A stretch of DNA of 64,000 bases from Chionoecetes opilio (GCA_016584305.1 JACEEZ010020889.1:62001-126000), one strand, 5' to 3'; numbered from the stretch's first letter, positions 45,241 through 57,161 are shown. Program-made: numbers and translations. The notes: generated by a model from the sequence alone, not told the origin.

Positions 45241-46059
45241 TGACGATTATTTTTATTATTATTTTTTTTGTTTTTATTCTTTGGATTTTTCGGGAATAAA
45301 GTCTTATCATCCGACCGTTTTTTGCTTACGACGATGATTTTGGAACGATTATGGTCGTAAGACAAGTACACCAGTGTATACATAAGCTATGTACCCGAGG
45401 TCAAGAATGGTAGATGAGGAGGAGGAGGAGGCAACGGCCTCGTCATTAATCAACTCTCCTCACTTAGGGTACAGCCACTGTACTCACTGCACTCTGAACG
45501 CGATTTGCTGTGAGGGTAGAGGGTAGCGGGCTGCCTAGCTAATGGGTGAGAGGCAAGAACGAACACATTTTAAGTAATGAGACAGGCGAGAGGTCATATC
45601 CCATGCGGTTAGCGGGTTCCCGCCAAGCTGACGTTTATCACTTGCCTCTTTACCTTAATTTGTTTTAAGGATTTTCCGATTTCACACGTAAACGCTTCAA
45701 TATTTTTGGAGGGACTTTAGAAGTTATAATTAAACTATTATAGCGGGAAAAAAGACTAGAAGAAAATTTGCTGCTGCTTCCTGAATCGGTTAATTGGGTA
45801 CAACAGGCAACGTCTACGTAGTGATTAATTGCGGCAAGATGGCGGTAAGTCAGAGATGGAGTGGAGCAGCACACGAGGAAGTGGCGCGGGAAGGGAGACG
45901 TGTAATTACTGCTAGCAATAACCTTAATTAACAGCCATTACTCATGGCGGAGACGAGGGGCTTGCCGGGGGTCGCGGCTCCTAACAAAATAGAGGACAAT
46001 GGAAAGTGGCGGGAAGAGAAAGATAAGAGAAGCTACCTTGACCCTCCTTGATAATGTGT
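45241..46059. other. Unassigned spacer
   Basis: I see no gene or mobile-element boundary; a short GAG/GGA run is at 45417-45430. Confidence 0.45.
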
Positions 46060-46317
46060 GAGTGTCATTCACCCATGGTCTTGTCCACATGAGTCGAACT
46101 CGCGATCGTCAGTTTCACCCTCCCGGTGCGAGCTTGGAGCTCATTATTACCGATTTTTGGGTAATGCTGGAACCTCACACCACACACACCCTTCCCCTTG
46201 TTCAAGGGGGACAGTAACCGCCCGAATTTCTCAGTGAAAAAATCTCTGGGAATGAGCGGGGCCGAGGATCGAACACTGGACCACAAAATGGTGCGGGCGC
46301 CCTAACTCACCGACCAT
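46060..46317 (-). repeat. tRNA-derived SINE, family 3 (antisense)
   Basis: On the reverse strand the head reads GGTCGGTGAGTTAGGGCGCC with a B box GTGTTCGATCCTCGGCC (46260-46276), followed by a body with GGGAAGGGTGTGTGTGG and an A/C-rich part. It directly abuts the Harbinger-like MITE. Confidence 0.65.
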
Positions 46318-46320
46318 TTA

Positions 46321-47165
46321 AGCCCGGTTCACACCACGTTTTTGCTACGTGCGTCTTGTTATCGTGACGTCACCGTGACGTCACGATGACGTACCTCGTC
46401 TCACTGGTCACTCCCGCTTGCTCTTATCAGAAAACATTGCAGTATAAAACCGCCTTGCTTTCCTTACTTCCTCCCTTTTGTAACCCATGACACACCTATT
46501 ACTCCCTTCACTCCCTGCCCTACCTATATAGCGCTATAATCCCTGACAACAGCGCTATTGCAAAGGTTACAAGTGGATTCGGTATAGCGGGGGCCACAAG
46601 TGTTGCCACATATCGCAGTCGTGGCGCTATTTTTCAAGTCACTAATAATTACTACCTATTGCACGGCCTGTAGAGGGTGTTGGTGGCGTAGCGTGATGCT
46701 GTAGGAAGGATGGTATATAATAGCTACTAGAGGGGCGCGTGAGAGGGTTAGAACTAGAGAACACGAGAAATAACGTAGGAAAATACACCATAGGTAGTGG
46801 TGTTGGTGAGCCTATACCTTCAAGCAGCAGTGCCGCTGATCCGCCTTTCAAGCAGCGGGACACAATATTTTCACATCATGTATGTCTTATATTACTAATA
46901 TTGTCTTCCAGAATCACTGATAATAAATATATTTGAAATTAGACCTTGGAAACAGCATTATTTTGATATTGCAAAACTTAGTTACGTATAATGTTCTATA
47001 AATTGTGGCACCACCGCTCACGCAGCCCGCCAAAAGAATTGGCGGCTCCGAATCTTAGAGCCTCCAGACGCACGTCTTTCAAGGTCACACAAGCAGGAAG
47101 TGACGTCACGATGACGTCACGTTGACAAGACGCACGTAGCAAATACGTGTAGTCTGAACCCCGCA
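46321..47165. mobile_element. Harbinger-like MITE with four TGACGTCA palindromes
   Basis: Inverted ends AGCCCGGTTCACACCACG and (right, read inward) TGCGGGGTTCAGACTACACG continue through TTTGCTACGTGCGTCTTG. TTA flanks both sides (46318-46320, 47166-47168), a TWA duplication. TGACGTCA occurs at 46365, 46376, 47101 and 47112, symmetrically near each end. The interior shows no transposase. Related to 14195-14501. Confidence 0.8.
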
Positions 47166-47168
47166 TTA

Positions 47169-47540
47169 GACGTACACGCGGCGTGTGCGTGTGTGCGTGC
47201 GTGCCTGTGTCTGTGTGTGTCAGTCTTTGTCTATATTTGTCTGTGTATGGATGGATACTTGTTTGAATATTTATATGTTTAAGACTGATTCAAAAGTAGG
47301 ATAAATGTGAACGAAATTAGATCAAAGGTTAAGTTTAGGACCTGAAATTTGTCGCGTTGATAAACAACTCTGCTCAAGACGAACAGACGAGCTCTTTCAG
47401 TGACACACAACCTTTGCACCAAACATTACACACTCCTCAAGCCATGCCAAATTGCCTCTATGTGAGGTGCTGCTGTAGCTACAATCCACTATTGGGTTTT
47501 TTTCAGTGTTATGATTATCTTTATGTATGTATTCATACAT
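47169..47540. other. Unassigned spacer
   Basis: Starts with a short GTGTGCGTGC run; no gene seen. Confidence 0.45.
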
Positions 47541-47556
47541 ACACACACACACACAC

Positions 47557-47615
<59 letters not shown>
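47541..47615. repeat. (CA)n then (AT)n microsatellite
   Basis: Short CA tract (47541-47559) followed by AT to 47613. Confidence 0.95.
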
Positions 47616-47616
<1 letters not shown>

Positions 47617-48135
47617 AAACATGTGATTATTTATTAATTATCAGTGTTAAAACGCGATTGTCTTTGATACATTTTTTCGATGTTTTTTTACACCGATCTC
47701 TTTATCCTGCAAGTGCTCACCGTGACAGCCTTGTAATATTTCACAAGCTAAAAATAATACAGAGCTGTATTGGCAGGAAATACGTGTAGTATTTGGCAGC
47801 GTTTACTATGTGGCTTAATGTTGAAATTACAAGCGACCTGTACGATACTTAAAATATTGAAATGTAACGACGAGACAAGATATTATACAAACGCACAGCG
47901 CACCACGGTCACCTTTGTGTGCACTACCATGATGAAGAAGTCTACGAAGTCTATCCCTCACAAGACACTGGTCGCTATAGATGCATCACACACCTGCTAC
48001 AGCTTGCATCATGTTCATGCGGAGAAGCCACACTAATAATCATTAGCACATTTAGATAGTAAGGTAAGGTAAAGATGGCAGCATACGCTATGTTGCACAT
48101 GGCATTCGGTGCTCATCTCCATGGCATTAGCCACA
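47616..48135. other. Unassigned spacer
   Basis: An 88-codon frame at 47770-48036 has no recognisable domain. I see nothing else. Confidence 0.4.
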
Positions 48136-48609
48136 GACTACTGTATACTGGACTTGCTACTCGTGCCCCGCGCCAACCCGCCCATGACCAGTGGAGGCCA
48201 GTTTTGCGATTCCTGACATTTTCGAACATCACTCCCATCTCCCTTCCTATGGTTTATCAGTATAAATGATATACCGTTATCTTCGTAAATGTTTGTTCTA
48301 TAATATTATCAAATATTTAACAGTAAAATACACTAAAGAAATGTCATTATGAGAGTGAAGAAATATGTATGAACTCAATATTCACTGAAACTCTTCGCCA
48401 TTTAACCCTCTCACGCACCATGAGCCGATCCACGTCAAAACGGAATCGTCTACATCTGTGCTTTTGAAGCGAATCGCGTCAATTCTTTTTTAAAAATTCG
48501 CCATAAATAAAGTATTTATCAGAATCGCGTCAACATTTTCTGCGTCAAAGATCCAAGCTAGACCTATAAAATAAACTAATCGTCAACTTTTTCGTCCCGG
48601 TGGACTTGA

Positions 48610-48725
48610 AATGATAAGGGCCCGTGTCCCAGTATTCTCCCAGGAGGCAGCCTGTGAGCGCGGACTGTCGTCCCTTTAAATCGTATCCCGAGCCGGGTAA
48701 GCCTGCATTACAGTTGTCAGAGGAA
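48610..48725 (-). repeat. Family 1 SINE body fragment
   Basis: GGAGGCAGCCTGTGAGCGCG, GTCGTCCCTTTAAAT and CGTATCCCGAGC parallel the reverse complement of 15905-15985. It lies inside the piggyBac-like element, upstream of its reading frame. Confidence 0.7.
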
Positions 48726-48827
48726 ATTGGTGAATTTTATACTTTCTTCCGATGTAAAGTGATCGTGCCGTGATACAATATTTTGTTTTATATTCGCAGG
48801 AACCAGTGACTGTTACTATTAGAAAAT

Positions 48828-49180
48828 ATGGCTAAGAAAATATCAAGTGAAGAGTTTTTGAGACTCATTTGTAAAGAGGATGATGATGATTCTCATGAAA
48901 GTGATGGTGATGATGGAAAAAGTGAAAAAACTCCAGCAGATAGTGTCACTGGCGGGGAAAAAGTGGCTATCTTAGCAACGTGTAATGGTATTTACATTAT
49001 ACTTGTAGCCTAATCCTTCTTCCAACATGTGTTTCAGCTTTCCTCCATTTTCTCAAGAACTACTGGCCATATGAAAAGTATAATGGTAGCGTTGGAATCC
49101 TCATAAAATTCCGCTTCTATTGGCATATAAACCATAAAAAGTCTACTCAGGAAGTTTCGAGCTACGAAGTGGTGAACGTA
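48828..49180 (+). pseudogene. piggyBac-like transposase, N-terminal remnant
   Basis: ATG at 48828 starts SSEEFLRLICKEDDDDSHES, an acidic N-terminus typical of piggyBac transposases (EE.L..L..EDD(S/D)). Donor-like GTAATG lies after about 45 codons; further on, LKNYWPYEKYNG-like residues (49050-49090) may be remnants. The DDD catalytic core is absent; the remainder was lost by internal deletion. The element could at most be mobilised by another copy's enzyme. Confidence 0.6.
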
Positions 49181-50189
49181 AGTATTTCTTATTTCTCTTT
49201 ACTCTTATGTTTTTTCGGAGTCGGTAAACTCCGCTATTTATTTGCATTTCTTGTTATTTCTTTCTTTCATAAGGCAGAATAATCTCTTGCAAAACCAACG
49301 ATATATAATAATGCCAGGAAAAAAGAATACTCGTGGGTGAAATTGATAACATAACAATTTTTTTCGCCGCAGTCAGGCCATTCCGCGGGGCCCCTTAGGG
49401 AGCCCCAGACGGATGTCGCAGTGGAAACGAAACTTATTAAACTTTTGGTGCGTGAGAGGGTTAATATTTTGCGAGAAAACTTTTTACATGAAACATAGCA
49501 ATATAAGCGGATTTTCACTAGCTTTCCATTGATATATTTCGTTTTCTGGTGAATGGATTAGAACCATGAAAATATTCATTTAAATCTTCACCATTTAAAT
49601 TTTTACGTGAAAACTTTTTACATGAAACATATCAATAAAAGCGGAATTTTATTAGCTTTCCATTGATATATTTCGTTTTCTGATAAATTAATTACAACCA
49701 TGCATAAATTAGAGTTAACTAAAACAATTACATCATCAAACGGGTAATTTTTACAGATTGATGAGGTTATTTATTAGTTAACGCTAATTTATGAATAGTA
49801 CTAACTCATTTATCAGAAAACGAAATATATCAATGGAAAGCTAATAACATTCCGCTTCTATTGATATGTTTCATGAAAAATATTTTCTCGTAAAATATTA
49901 AATGGGGAAGTTAAAGTGAATAGTTCATGCATATTTTTTCACTCTCATAATGGCATTTCTTTAGTGTGTTTTACTGTTTTTTATTTGATAATATTATAGA
50001 ACAAACATTTACGAAGATAACGGTATATCATTTATATTGATAAACCATAGGAAGGGAGATTGGAGTGATGTTCGAAAATGTCAGGAATCGCAAAACTGGC
50101 CTCCACGGGAAATAGCCCAAACTGAGTAGCAAGTCCAGTATACAGTAGTCTTTGCATTGGCCCTTAGGCTTAGAGCCTGCATAGGGTGA

Positions 50190-50394
50190 GGACCCGTTAC
50201 CCCGGGACACAGGGCTAGTGTGACACCCAGGTTACCACAGTTACCTTCCCCAGGTCACCCCAGGTACCCATTTATCAACCCCGAAAGGAAGGAAGAACAG
50301 CTGAGTTGGCTGTCACCGACTTGCCCTGGCCCGGATTCGAACCAGGGCCCGCAGATTCGTAGCCAGGCTCGCTAGCCACTACACCACGGAGGCG
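50190..50394 (-). repeat. tRNA-derived SINE, family 1 (antisense)
   Basis: Reverse complement of 15749-15950: head CGCCTCCGTGGTGTAGTGGC, B box on the reverse strand GGTTCGAATCCGGGCC, body CCTTCCTTTCGGGGTTGATA. Same order and length class as the sense copy. Confidence 0.9.
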
Positions 50395-50464
50395 AATTTA
50401 CTTTAGATAGTAAGGAAGACAAAATATAACGAGGGTAATTATTAAGACAAGATACAGGTTGATT

Positions 50465-50572
<108 letters not shown>

Positions 50573-50624
50573 TGTTGGAATCAGAATCCTTTTTAGTTTA
50601 TTCCATCTGCATTTCACTTTTCAG

Positions 50625-52490
50625 AAGAGGACTTGGACAGGACTTTCAAATATATTAGAGTTAAAAAGGAAGCAATGCCATATAATATGTTTCCTGCATT
50701 TTCTTCCCATCTACAGCAACCACCAATGCCTAGACAACCTGTCAAGAGACTAGATGCAGTCTGCAATAAAGAGACTTTTAAGAGTTGCTCTATTAAAATT
50801 GGAAGTACCTTCCCAAATCATGATGTTAATCGTTTCCATCTAATGACGAAAATATAACTTCAGATCTCTTTTTAGTCACTTCACACTCTTCTGAAAAAGA
50901 ATAACAGGAAAGACAGCTTAACATTTTTTTTTTTTTATTTGACGGGTGATGGGGGTGGTTCAAATGGAGATGAGAGAGCTGGTATCCTTATTGGTAATCG
51001 ATTAGCCCAATCAAATGAAGACTGTCAATCCTTAGCTTCCCCTTTAGTTACTTCACATTAACCTGATACAATACAACTGAAACGACAACTAAAAGAAAGT
51101 AAAGAACAACTCGTAAAATCAAGAAGAATGAAGTAAAGTTGATGCAGAAAATTAGACGTCTTCAAAAAAAGAATGCTGAGCTAGGCACCGTAATATATGG
51201 CTTAAGATAAAGATCATTGCTGAGTACAAATAGTTTGAGTGTTCTGGAGGATTCTGTTGGAGGAGTAACTGTTTTGTTTAAAGGCAGCAAAGACAAAGCT
51301 AAACAAGCTACTTCATGTGTTATATTCGCCAGAACTAAAAAGCTTTGCCTTAACATTAAATGTATATTCACTCAGGCATATAGGTATATCAGGACAATGT
51401 TTACACATGCCTACCACATCCCAGGACAATTAGGAAGTGGCATCAGTCTGTTGAGGGTAAGCCAGGATTTACTTCAGCAGCAGTTTCACCATTGCACAGT
51501 AAATCTACATCTACAGATAAGTATGTAATATGTTCTTTGATAACAGATGAAATTGCAATACGTCAGCATGTAGAATGGGATGGACAAAAATATTATGGAT
51601 TCATTGACATAGGCACAGAGCTAGACATTCACTGTTTGCCTGTAACAAAGGAAGCCTTGACCTTTATGGTTGTGTCGCTTAATGATCATTGGAAACTCCC
51701 AATTGCATACTTCCTAATTGATGAACTTTGTGGTCTTGAAATAAAATGTTTAGTTAATCAGTGTTTAGAGAAGCTTCATGCAGTAGGTGTCAAAATAATT
51801 TCTTTGACTTTTGATGGAGCAGGATCAAACATAAGCATGATGAAGCATCTTGGTTGCAACTTAGATGCAACAGATATGAAGACAAATTGTCCTCATCCAG
51901 TAACTCCTGAGCCGGTGTTTGTGTTTATAGATCCATGCCATATGGTGAAGTTGGTAAGAAATACTCTTGGTGATAAAGGTTGTGTGCTTGTTCAGGAAAA
52001 TAACATAGTATCATGGGACTACATTTTACACCTTCACAAACTGCAGAAGAGTGAAGCACTGCATTTTGGCAACAAATTAAGAAATGCGCATGTTGAGTGG
52101 TAGAAAAAATAATGAATGTTAGATTAGCTTCTCAACTTTTAAGTGATCAGTGGCCTTGTTCTCTCGAATTCTGTTTACAAGAAGGACTTCCAGAATTTAA
52201 AAGGTGTGAAGCAACAGTATGGTTCATTCGAATTTTCAATAAATTGTTTGCCATCTTAAACTCAAGGAACCTAAAAGCAAGTGAATGGAAATGTCCAATC
52301 CAAGATCAAAATATCCTGAAGTATTCTGATTTTCTGAGAGAAACCAGGACATACATATTGTCTTTGAAGCAGGTGAACTCACACACTCCTCTTGTAAAAT
52401 CCAATGGGAAAACAGGCTTTCTTGGATTTCTCATTTGTATAGAGTTTAGTAAATATTTATCAGCATTTAATACTTTCCCAACAATACGTT
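50625..52490 (+). pseudogene. P-element / THAP9-like transposase relic
   Basis: A strong acceptor (TTTCACTTTTCAG, ending 50624) precedes EEDLDRTFKYIRVKKEA. After stops between 50855 and 51200, where a lysine-rich coiled coil (LKESKEQLVKSRR) is readable, the frame gives TQAYRYIRTMFTHAYHIPGQ and then 51492-52095: WDGQKYYGFIDIGTE, TFMVVSLNDHWKLPIAYF, ISLTFDGAGSNISMMKHLG and FIDPCHMVKLVRNTLG. These are the RNase H-like blocks of the P-element family, including the FDGA..N and DP.H..KL.RN motifs. A frameshift near 52095 leads to NVRLASQLLSDQWPCSL and WKCPIQDQN. No THAP zinc finger is visible upstream; the (GA)n tract precedes the exon. Not functional as read. Confidence 0.85.
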
Positions 52491-53010
52491 ATGAGCTCTT
52501 ATTTTCATTATCATTAATACTATTTTCATCACTCAATTTTATCATTATTTTTATGACTATCATTATCACTGTTGTTATTATTGTAATAATTAGTATTAGT
52601 GTTTTAATTATTATTATTAGTGTTATTACATCATTATTATTATTGTAGTTTTCAATAAAGTATTTATTATTGTTTCAATCAGTAGAGTATACTCCCAATA
52701 TACAATAATAATATTATTATCATTAATATCAATTATACCATATATATTTATAATAGATAAAATAGTAACAATAATATCAATTATGATGATAATGATGATA
52801 ATAAGAATTTATAGAATGATGTTGATAATAATAACAATAAAAATGATAATATCAATTATAATGATAAAAAAAATAATGATAATGATATAAACATCAATGA
52901 CTAATTATAATGATATTGATTATAATGAGGATAATAGAAATACAAAAAATATATAGTAATGATAATAATAATAATGATAATAATAATAATAATAATAACA
53001 GAATAATATT
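52490..53010. repeat. ATT/ATA-rich low-complexity stretch
   Basis: Degenerate TTATTATTAT and ATGATAATAAT repeats extend about 520 bp behind the P-like coding region. Confidence 0.9.
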
Positions 53011-53049
53011 TAATATATTTCCCTGGCCCATCCGCCTTGTATAAATATC

Positions 53050-53197
53050 AAGAAAGGTGCAAGTTTTGCACCTTTCTATGTTTGCACCCTAAAAGTACCT
53101 TTAGAGGTGCAAAATTGCACCTTCCAAAATTGGCAAGCGGATTTTGCAACCTAAATGTCAAATTTGCACCTTTCCTGCACCATTTTTTCTTAGTGTG
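53050..53197. mobile_element. Transposon terminus with GGTGCAA subterminal repeats
   Basis: GAAAGGTGCAAGTTTTGCAC is a palindrome (53052-53076), and AGGTGCAA-type units recur four more times to the end TTTTTTCTTAGTGTG. Read inward the tip is CACACTAAGAAAAAATGGTG. It may be the right end of the P-like element. The left end is not found. Confidence 0.5.
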
Positions 53198-53204
53198 TAT
53201 TAGG

Positions 53205-53416
53205 TATACCAACGTCGCCACTCGGTTTTATTTTTTTAATTGTTCATTTATAGCCATAATATGACACAGAATGACACAGACTCTCCAGATAGCTCCTTCT
53301 AACTTTCCTGAAATCATGGATGTAGAAATATAAGTATTAATTTATGCCAGCAGACGTCTGTAAATGGAAAAGAAACGTTGCCTTGGCGATTTTAGTGTTA
53401 TCTACGATAGGACTAG
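53205..53416 (-). repeat. GTCGCC-MITE fragment (inverted)
   Basis: Reverse complement of about 43030-43200 (CTATCTGGAGAGTCTGTGTC, CCTGAAATCATGGATGTAGA on this strand) and ends with the MITE terminal block GGCGATTTTAGTGTTATCTACG. Confidence 0.7.
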
Positions 53417-53417
53417 T

Positions 53418-53923
53418 TCAAGAGACTTAGTTGAAACATTTCATAGGCTTGGATTATCAGTCACATATGGTCGTGTGCTTAGCATGTCTGCCGATCTAGT
53501 TAACTGTCATTAACCGTTTTGAGAGGATTGGAACCGATTGCCCACCCACCTACACTCAACACTGGTATGTTCACGACGTCAGCAGTCGGCAACATTGACC
53601 ACACGACCCATCAGCAACTACTGCACATGGATCCTACCATGGGACTGTCATCTCATTGTTTCAACACCCTGACGTAGCAATTGCGGGATTAAGCAAACGT
53701 GCATATCTGTCACTGAGTCTGGTAAGAAGGCCCAATAGGCTGCCGGAGAACTGCACACTTGTACCGGCAGTTACAGCAGCAAACAAACACCTTCCTGTTT
53801 AACCTAGTTCAATCGAACTGTAGTCGGCTGCTGGATAAAGTGGCAAGAATGTACAAATGGAGTGATCACGTCAGCAGTTTTATTGACGACACAAACACCA
53901 TCAAGTCAGATAAGGATGTGCAA
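53418..53923 (+). pseudogene. Academ-like transposase relic, N-terminal blocks
   Basis: Frames give SSRDLVETFHRLGLSVTYGR (53418-53475), then, after breaks, DPSATTAHGSYHGTVISLFQ near 53600-53670 and VRRPNRLPENCTLVPAV. These blocks belong to the same recurrent animal transposon protein as the element at 25237 (its missing N-terminal half). The SINE at 53924 interrupts the relic. Strongly decayed. Confidence 0.55.
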
Positions 53924-54276
53924 GTGGGAGGCGGTAGCGGAGTGGTTAGCGTCTCCGACTGGCGTTCTCGGTGACCAGAGTTCGATCCCCGAAGAAACCC
54001 AAAACCTTTCTGCACCGTCGAGTGGCCTAAGAACACCCACATGCCCTGCCCATCAACTCTACCTTCGATTGCGAGTGCATCGGAGGATACAGGGGGGGCG
54101 GCATGAGCCCTAATCACAGGCGTCACTATAAGAATCCTGCCTGCGCCACCACGGGCGAGGACCAACCATCAGAGCCCTCAAGTGAACCTCCAGAGCCTAC
54201 CATCCGAGCCCTGGGTCACCACTGCCTACAGGCGCTATAGGCACATATGTAAAAAAAAAAAAAAAAAAAAAAAAAA
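53924..54276 (+). repeat. tRNA-derived SINE with poly(A) tail (family 4, complete)
   Basis: The head has A-box-like TAGCGGAGTGG (53935) and B box AGTTCGATCCC (53977). The body matches 8293-8424 plus 9005-9147, and the tail is 26 A at 54251-54276. It sits in the Academ-like relic. Confidence 0.92.
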
Positions 54277-55226
54277 TATATATATCATGGGCAGCATACA
54301 ACGCAATACATTCATACACAGGCGAGTGTGACGATAACGGCCCCACAACCAGTGCTCCCACTTTTAGGGATTGTTAATATATTGGAACTTTTGGAGTGAT
54401 TTAGGGAATAATCTAGGAACCTGCTAAAGATAGATTTTTGTTTCACATCCTGTGATTATAGCGCTTTATTTATGTAAATAACAATAAAGGAACAATTTTC
54501 ATTCAATATGTATCCATGCTAACCTTCATATGTGATAAATTATTGTTATTGTTTCATATACAAGTTTTAGGAATATTTTGATCGATCTAGGGAATTTTCG
54601 GGTTTTCTCTGGGGAATTTCCTTGAATGATTTGTGGGAGCCCTGCCCACAACAGTCAGAACGCTACTCTCACTATTCCCTGAGGAGTCCAAAAAGTCAGT
54701 GGCAATGATTCGGCACTCCATAGATGTAGTGACGAAAACTGTAGAAGTCCTGGATAAACTCGTATCATTGTATTCGATCAGCGGTTGTTCATAATAGCAA
54801 AGCAAATACAGTGGATGTGGCTAGAACGATACGGCTAAGGTTCATTCGTGGTCATGCTGGGTGGTCTACATAATATCAAGATGACATTGCTTAAAGTGTT
54901 CGGTGATCTTTTGGATAGAAGCGGCTGACGTGAGCACTCGTGCAAGCTAAGTTGGCTAGCATTGCCAAACCAGGAACTGCCGATTCCTTTCTGAAAGCAG
55001 CGCATATCAAAAGAACCGCCCGTCCCCATCAAGTGACCGCATGTGCATTGTACAAACTTCGTCAGGAAGCGTATACTGACTACATATGTCCACACCAAGG
55101 TCCTGCTGTTTCATTCGAAGAGTTGAGCAGTATCAAGGCAGCGAAAAACCCAGTTTAATTTCTGGAAGCTTATTCTGAGAATGCAGTTGGAAGTACTCAC
55201 CTGAGATAGATCTGTACATAATGGCA
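54277..55226 (+). pseudogene. Academ-like transposase relic, middle blocks
   Basis: Readable pieces in order: TVRTLLSLFPEESKKSVAMI with RHSIDVVTKTVEVLDKL (54650-54760), AKQIQWMWLER-like and VVMLGGLHI-like residues across frame changes (54795-54880), LKVFGDLLDRSG, then the open frame 54940-55158 with LASIAKPGTADSFLKAAHIK and HQVTACALYKLRQEAY. The order corresponds to the N-terminal half of the protein family whose C-terminal half is encoded at 25520-26929. At least five breaks. The first ~350 bp (54277-54640) show no coding. Confidence 0.6.
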
Positions 55227-56098
55227 ACTTAGGGCTATATGCAAGAATGCTCGTCAAATCCCGGCAGGTGGAGATTCTCCACAGTCGTATTTCCACCGGT
55301 GGGATCTTCAAGAAATGCCCGACCGGTGGATATCTGACAGTCTTACCAACACAAGCGGTGGCTGCAAAAGCAGGCGTACCAACACAAGCGAGTCCAAGGC
55401 GGCATCAGTATTTTGACTGTTTTACACCTATCTAATTCCTTTTACTAGCGTAATTTATCATTTCTGCCATTAAGATAATAGCTTAGTTAGTGTTCGCCAT
55501 TTGTCTGAGGCGTTGGTGTAGAAAAAATGGGCCCGAGTGATGCGTGCGAATACATTTGAACGGCCCGCCACCACTGCTCCACACAATGGCTGACCTCCCA
55601 CCTCCACCTTCGCCCGGCTTCCTTACAAGTTAACACACCCATATAAGGCCTCCTGGACCTGATTTTACCTTAATTATGACACGTGTGCATTCACAAGGTA
55701 TGCATGTTACTCTCGGTTGTGTTGAAAACTCACCTGTAATGGTCTGGGAAAAAATAGAATGGAATAAGTGCACAGCGGGATGGAGGTGGGATGTGCAAGC
55801 CACTGCATGGTGAACGTAGTCAGCTGACTCAAACCTCCACTCGTTGCGTTGTCCTTGCTTACCGCACCCCGATGCAACGGGTCGACAAAATTTCTTGCAT
55901 ATGGGCCTTAGTTTTGTATGTGGATGCACTGACACAATATAAACAAATAAAGTGTGGATGTCCTACAGGTTGCCGAGGACGGTTTAGATGTATCAAAGAT
56001 AATCTGCCCTGCACATTACTACGTTGCAAGTGCGGTCATGGTGCAAACGTGACTCATAATATACCTAAGGAAAACATTGTAAAATGTTCATGGTGATG
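55227..56098 (+). pseudogene. Academ-like relic, 3' part with CXC cysteine cluster
   Basis: From AGGGCTATATGCAAGAAT to GGTCGACAAAATTTC this matches the foldback at 20048-20690. The frame 55791-56096 then ends in KCGCPTGCRGRFRCIKDN.PCTLLRCKCG, the same C-x-C cluster type that ends the transposase at 26929 (KKGCKGRCKC). GWRWDVQATAW just before it parallels DWGWIDPHNWKPLW there. The nuclease-like part between is missing, replaced by a non-coding stretch with a TATA-like CCCATATAAGG (55637). Confidence 0.6.
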
Positions 56099-57161
56099 TT
56101 TGTTTGCATTAGTACTACTATTATCCATATATGAAGAAATTTTCATATTAAAATCACAAAGGGGTGTACGTATATAGTTCTGTTTTATACATTTAGCACA
56201 GGAAAAACATTTACAAACGTAGTTTAAGGAAATCTTGTGTAAATAAAGTTTCCTTGTCCTGAAGCAAACAAACCATCATGACCGTAGACCGGGGCCGATT
56301 GTCACATTTTCCTACTTTTACGCATATCTACACTAGTTAAAGTAGTAACAAGCAGTAACTTTACCATATATATGAAAAACATCTTGGACAATTGCATGTA
56401 TTTTATCTTTTTCATATTCTATATGGTTGTGATATTAATCAAACATAAACAAAAGTACCTATGCCTGTGCCAACCTGCCCCATGGGGATGGTTGTCACAG
56501 TCTGTGGGGTTGATTGTCACATGTTAGAAAAAGGAAGAATGTTTGATTAACAGCAGATATATGTTGATTAAAAGTAGAATGATGAAAAGAAATTATATAT
56601 GATATTTTGTATTGCATTATCAACAATAAAACTAAGGATAAAGTTGTAATATTAGTGTCATCAAGCTCAGCAGCCTATTATATGGATTTGAAATATATTT
56701 TAAAATTCACAATTACATTGTCGTAAATATAACTAAAGATTAAGTTGTAATGTTAGTGATGAAGTTGTAATGTTATCATACTTAGCAGCCTATTCCGTGG
56801 ATCTGTCTATACAGTTATTGGGGTTGGTTGTCACGTGACAACTTGCCCCACATCTGTTGTGACAACCAGACCCAACATAGTTTGTTACTTTTACTGATTT
56901 ATATAGGTTAAAGTAATCGTCCAAACCCATTTTTTCTTTGCCTAATTATGTTGAATGTTCCTTCAAAACACCGAGTCCACAAAAAATATTTTATTTCCAG
57001 GCCTTATTTCCGTAAAAACACGACTTTTGTAAAAAGCGCGCGAAAAGACTCTTCATTCCAACAGCCGCGTGAATATTATTGATGACGTCACAGGAGGAGC
57101 TAAAATGTAAACAAGAGTCGTCTGCATTTATGTCACCCGTCGTATCGACCAGGAAATATAA
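56099..57161. repeat. Non-coding element with GGTTGTCAC motifs
   Basis: GG(T/C)(T/C)GATTGTCACA or GGTTGTCAC occurs at about 56290, 56488, 56508 and 56823, and inverted (GTGACAACC) at 56836, 56868 and 57461. The first (CCGGGGCCGATTGTCACA) and last (TGTGACAACCAGCCCAGG) can pair as inverted ends of an element from about 56288 to 57480. A 43-bp direct repeat (AAAGTTGTAAT.TTAGTG) is near 56640/56740. No transposase. Confidence 0.45.

Larger units (their letters stand above)
48406..49460 (+). mobile_element. piggyBac-like element nested in the foldback
   Basis: Ends CCCTCTCACGCACCA and TGGTGCGTGAGAGGG are perfect 15-bp inverted repeats, each directly flanked by TTAA (48402-48405, 49461-49464). The neighbouring foldback repeat at about 49600 (CACCATTTAAATTTTTACG) shows the unoccupied TTAA. 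The element is 1,055 bp and encodes only the start of a transposase. Confidence 0.88.
48136..50150. mobile_element. Foldback element (family C relative) with ~260-bp inverted arms
   Basis: GACTACTGTATACTGGACTTGC (first 20 at 48136) and its inverse at 50130-50150 open the arms; further in, GGCCAGTTTTGCGATTCCTG, TTCGAACATCACTCC, GATAATATTATAGAACAAAC and GTGTTTTACTGTT pair with 48190-48350. Its interior repeats TATTTCGTTTTCTG.TGAA and TCCATTGATATATTTCG three times (49525, 49660, inverse 49815). A piggyBac-like element sits inside the left arm. Confidence 0.8.

Noticed and set aside
47770..48036. 88-codon frame as a gene
   Set aside because: No recognisable domain, no splice context and no repeat of the frame elsewhere.
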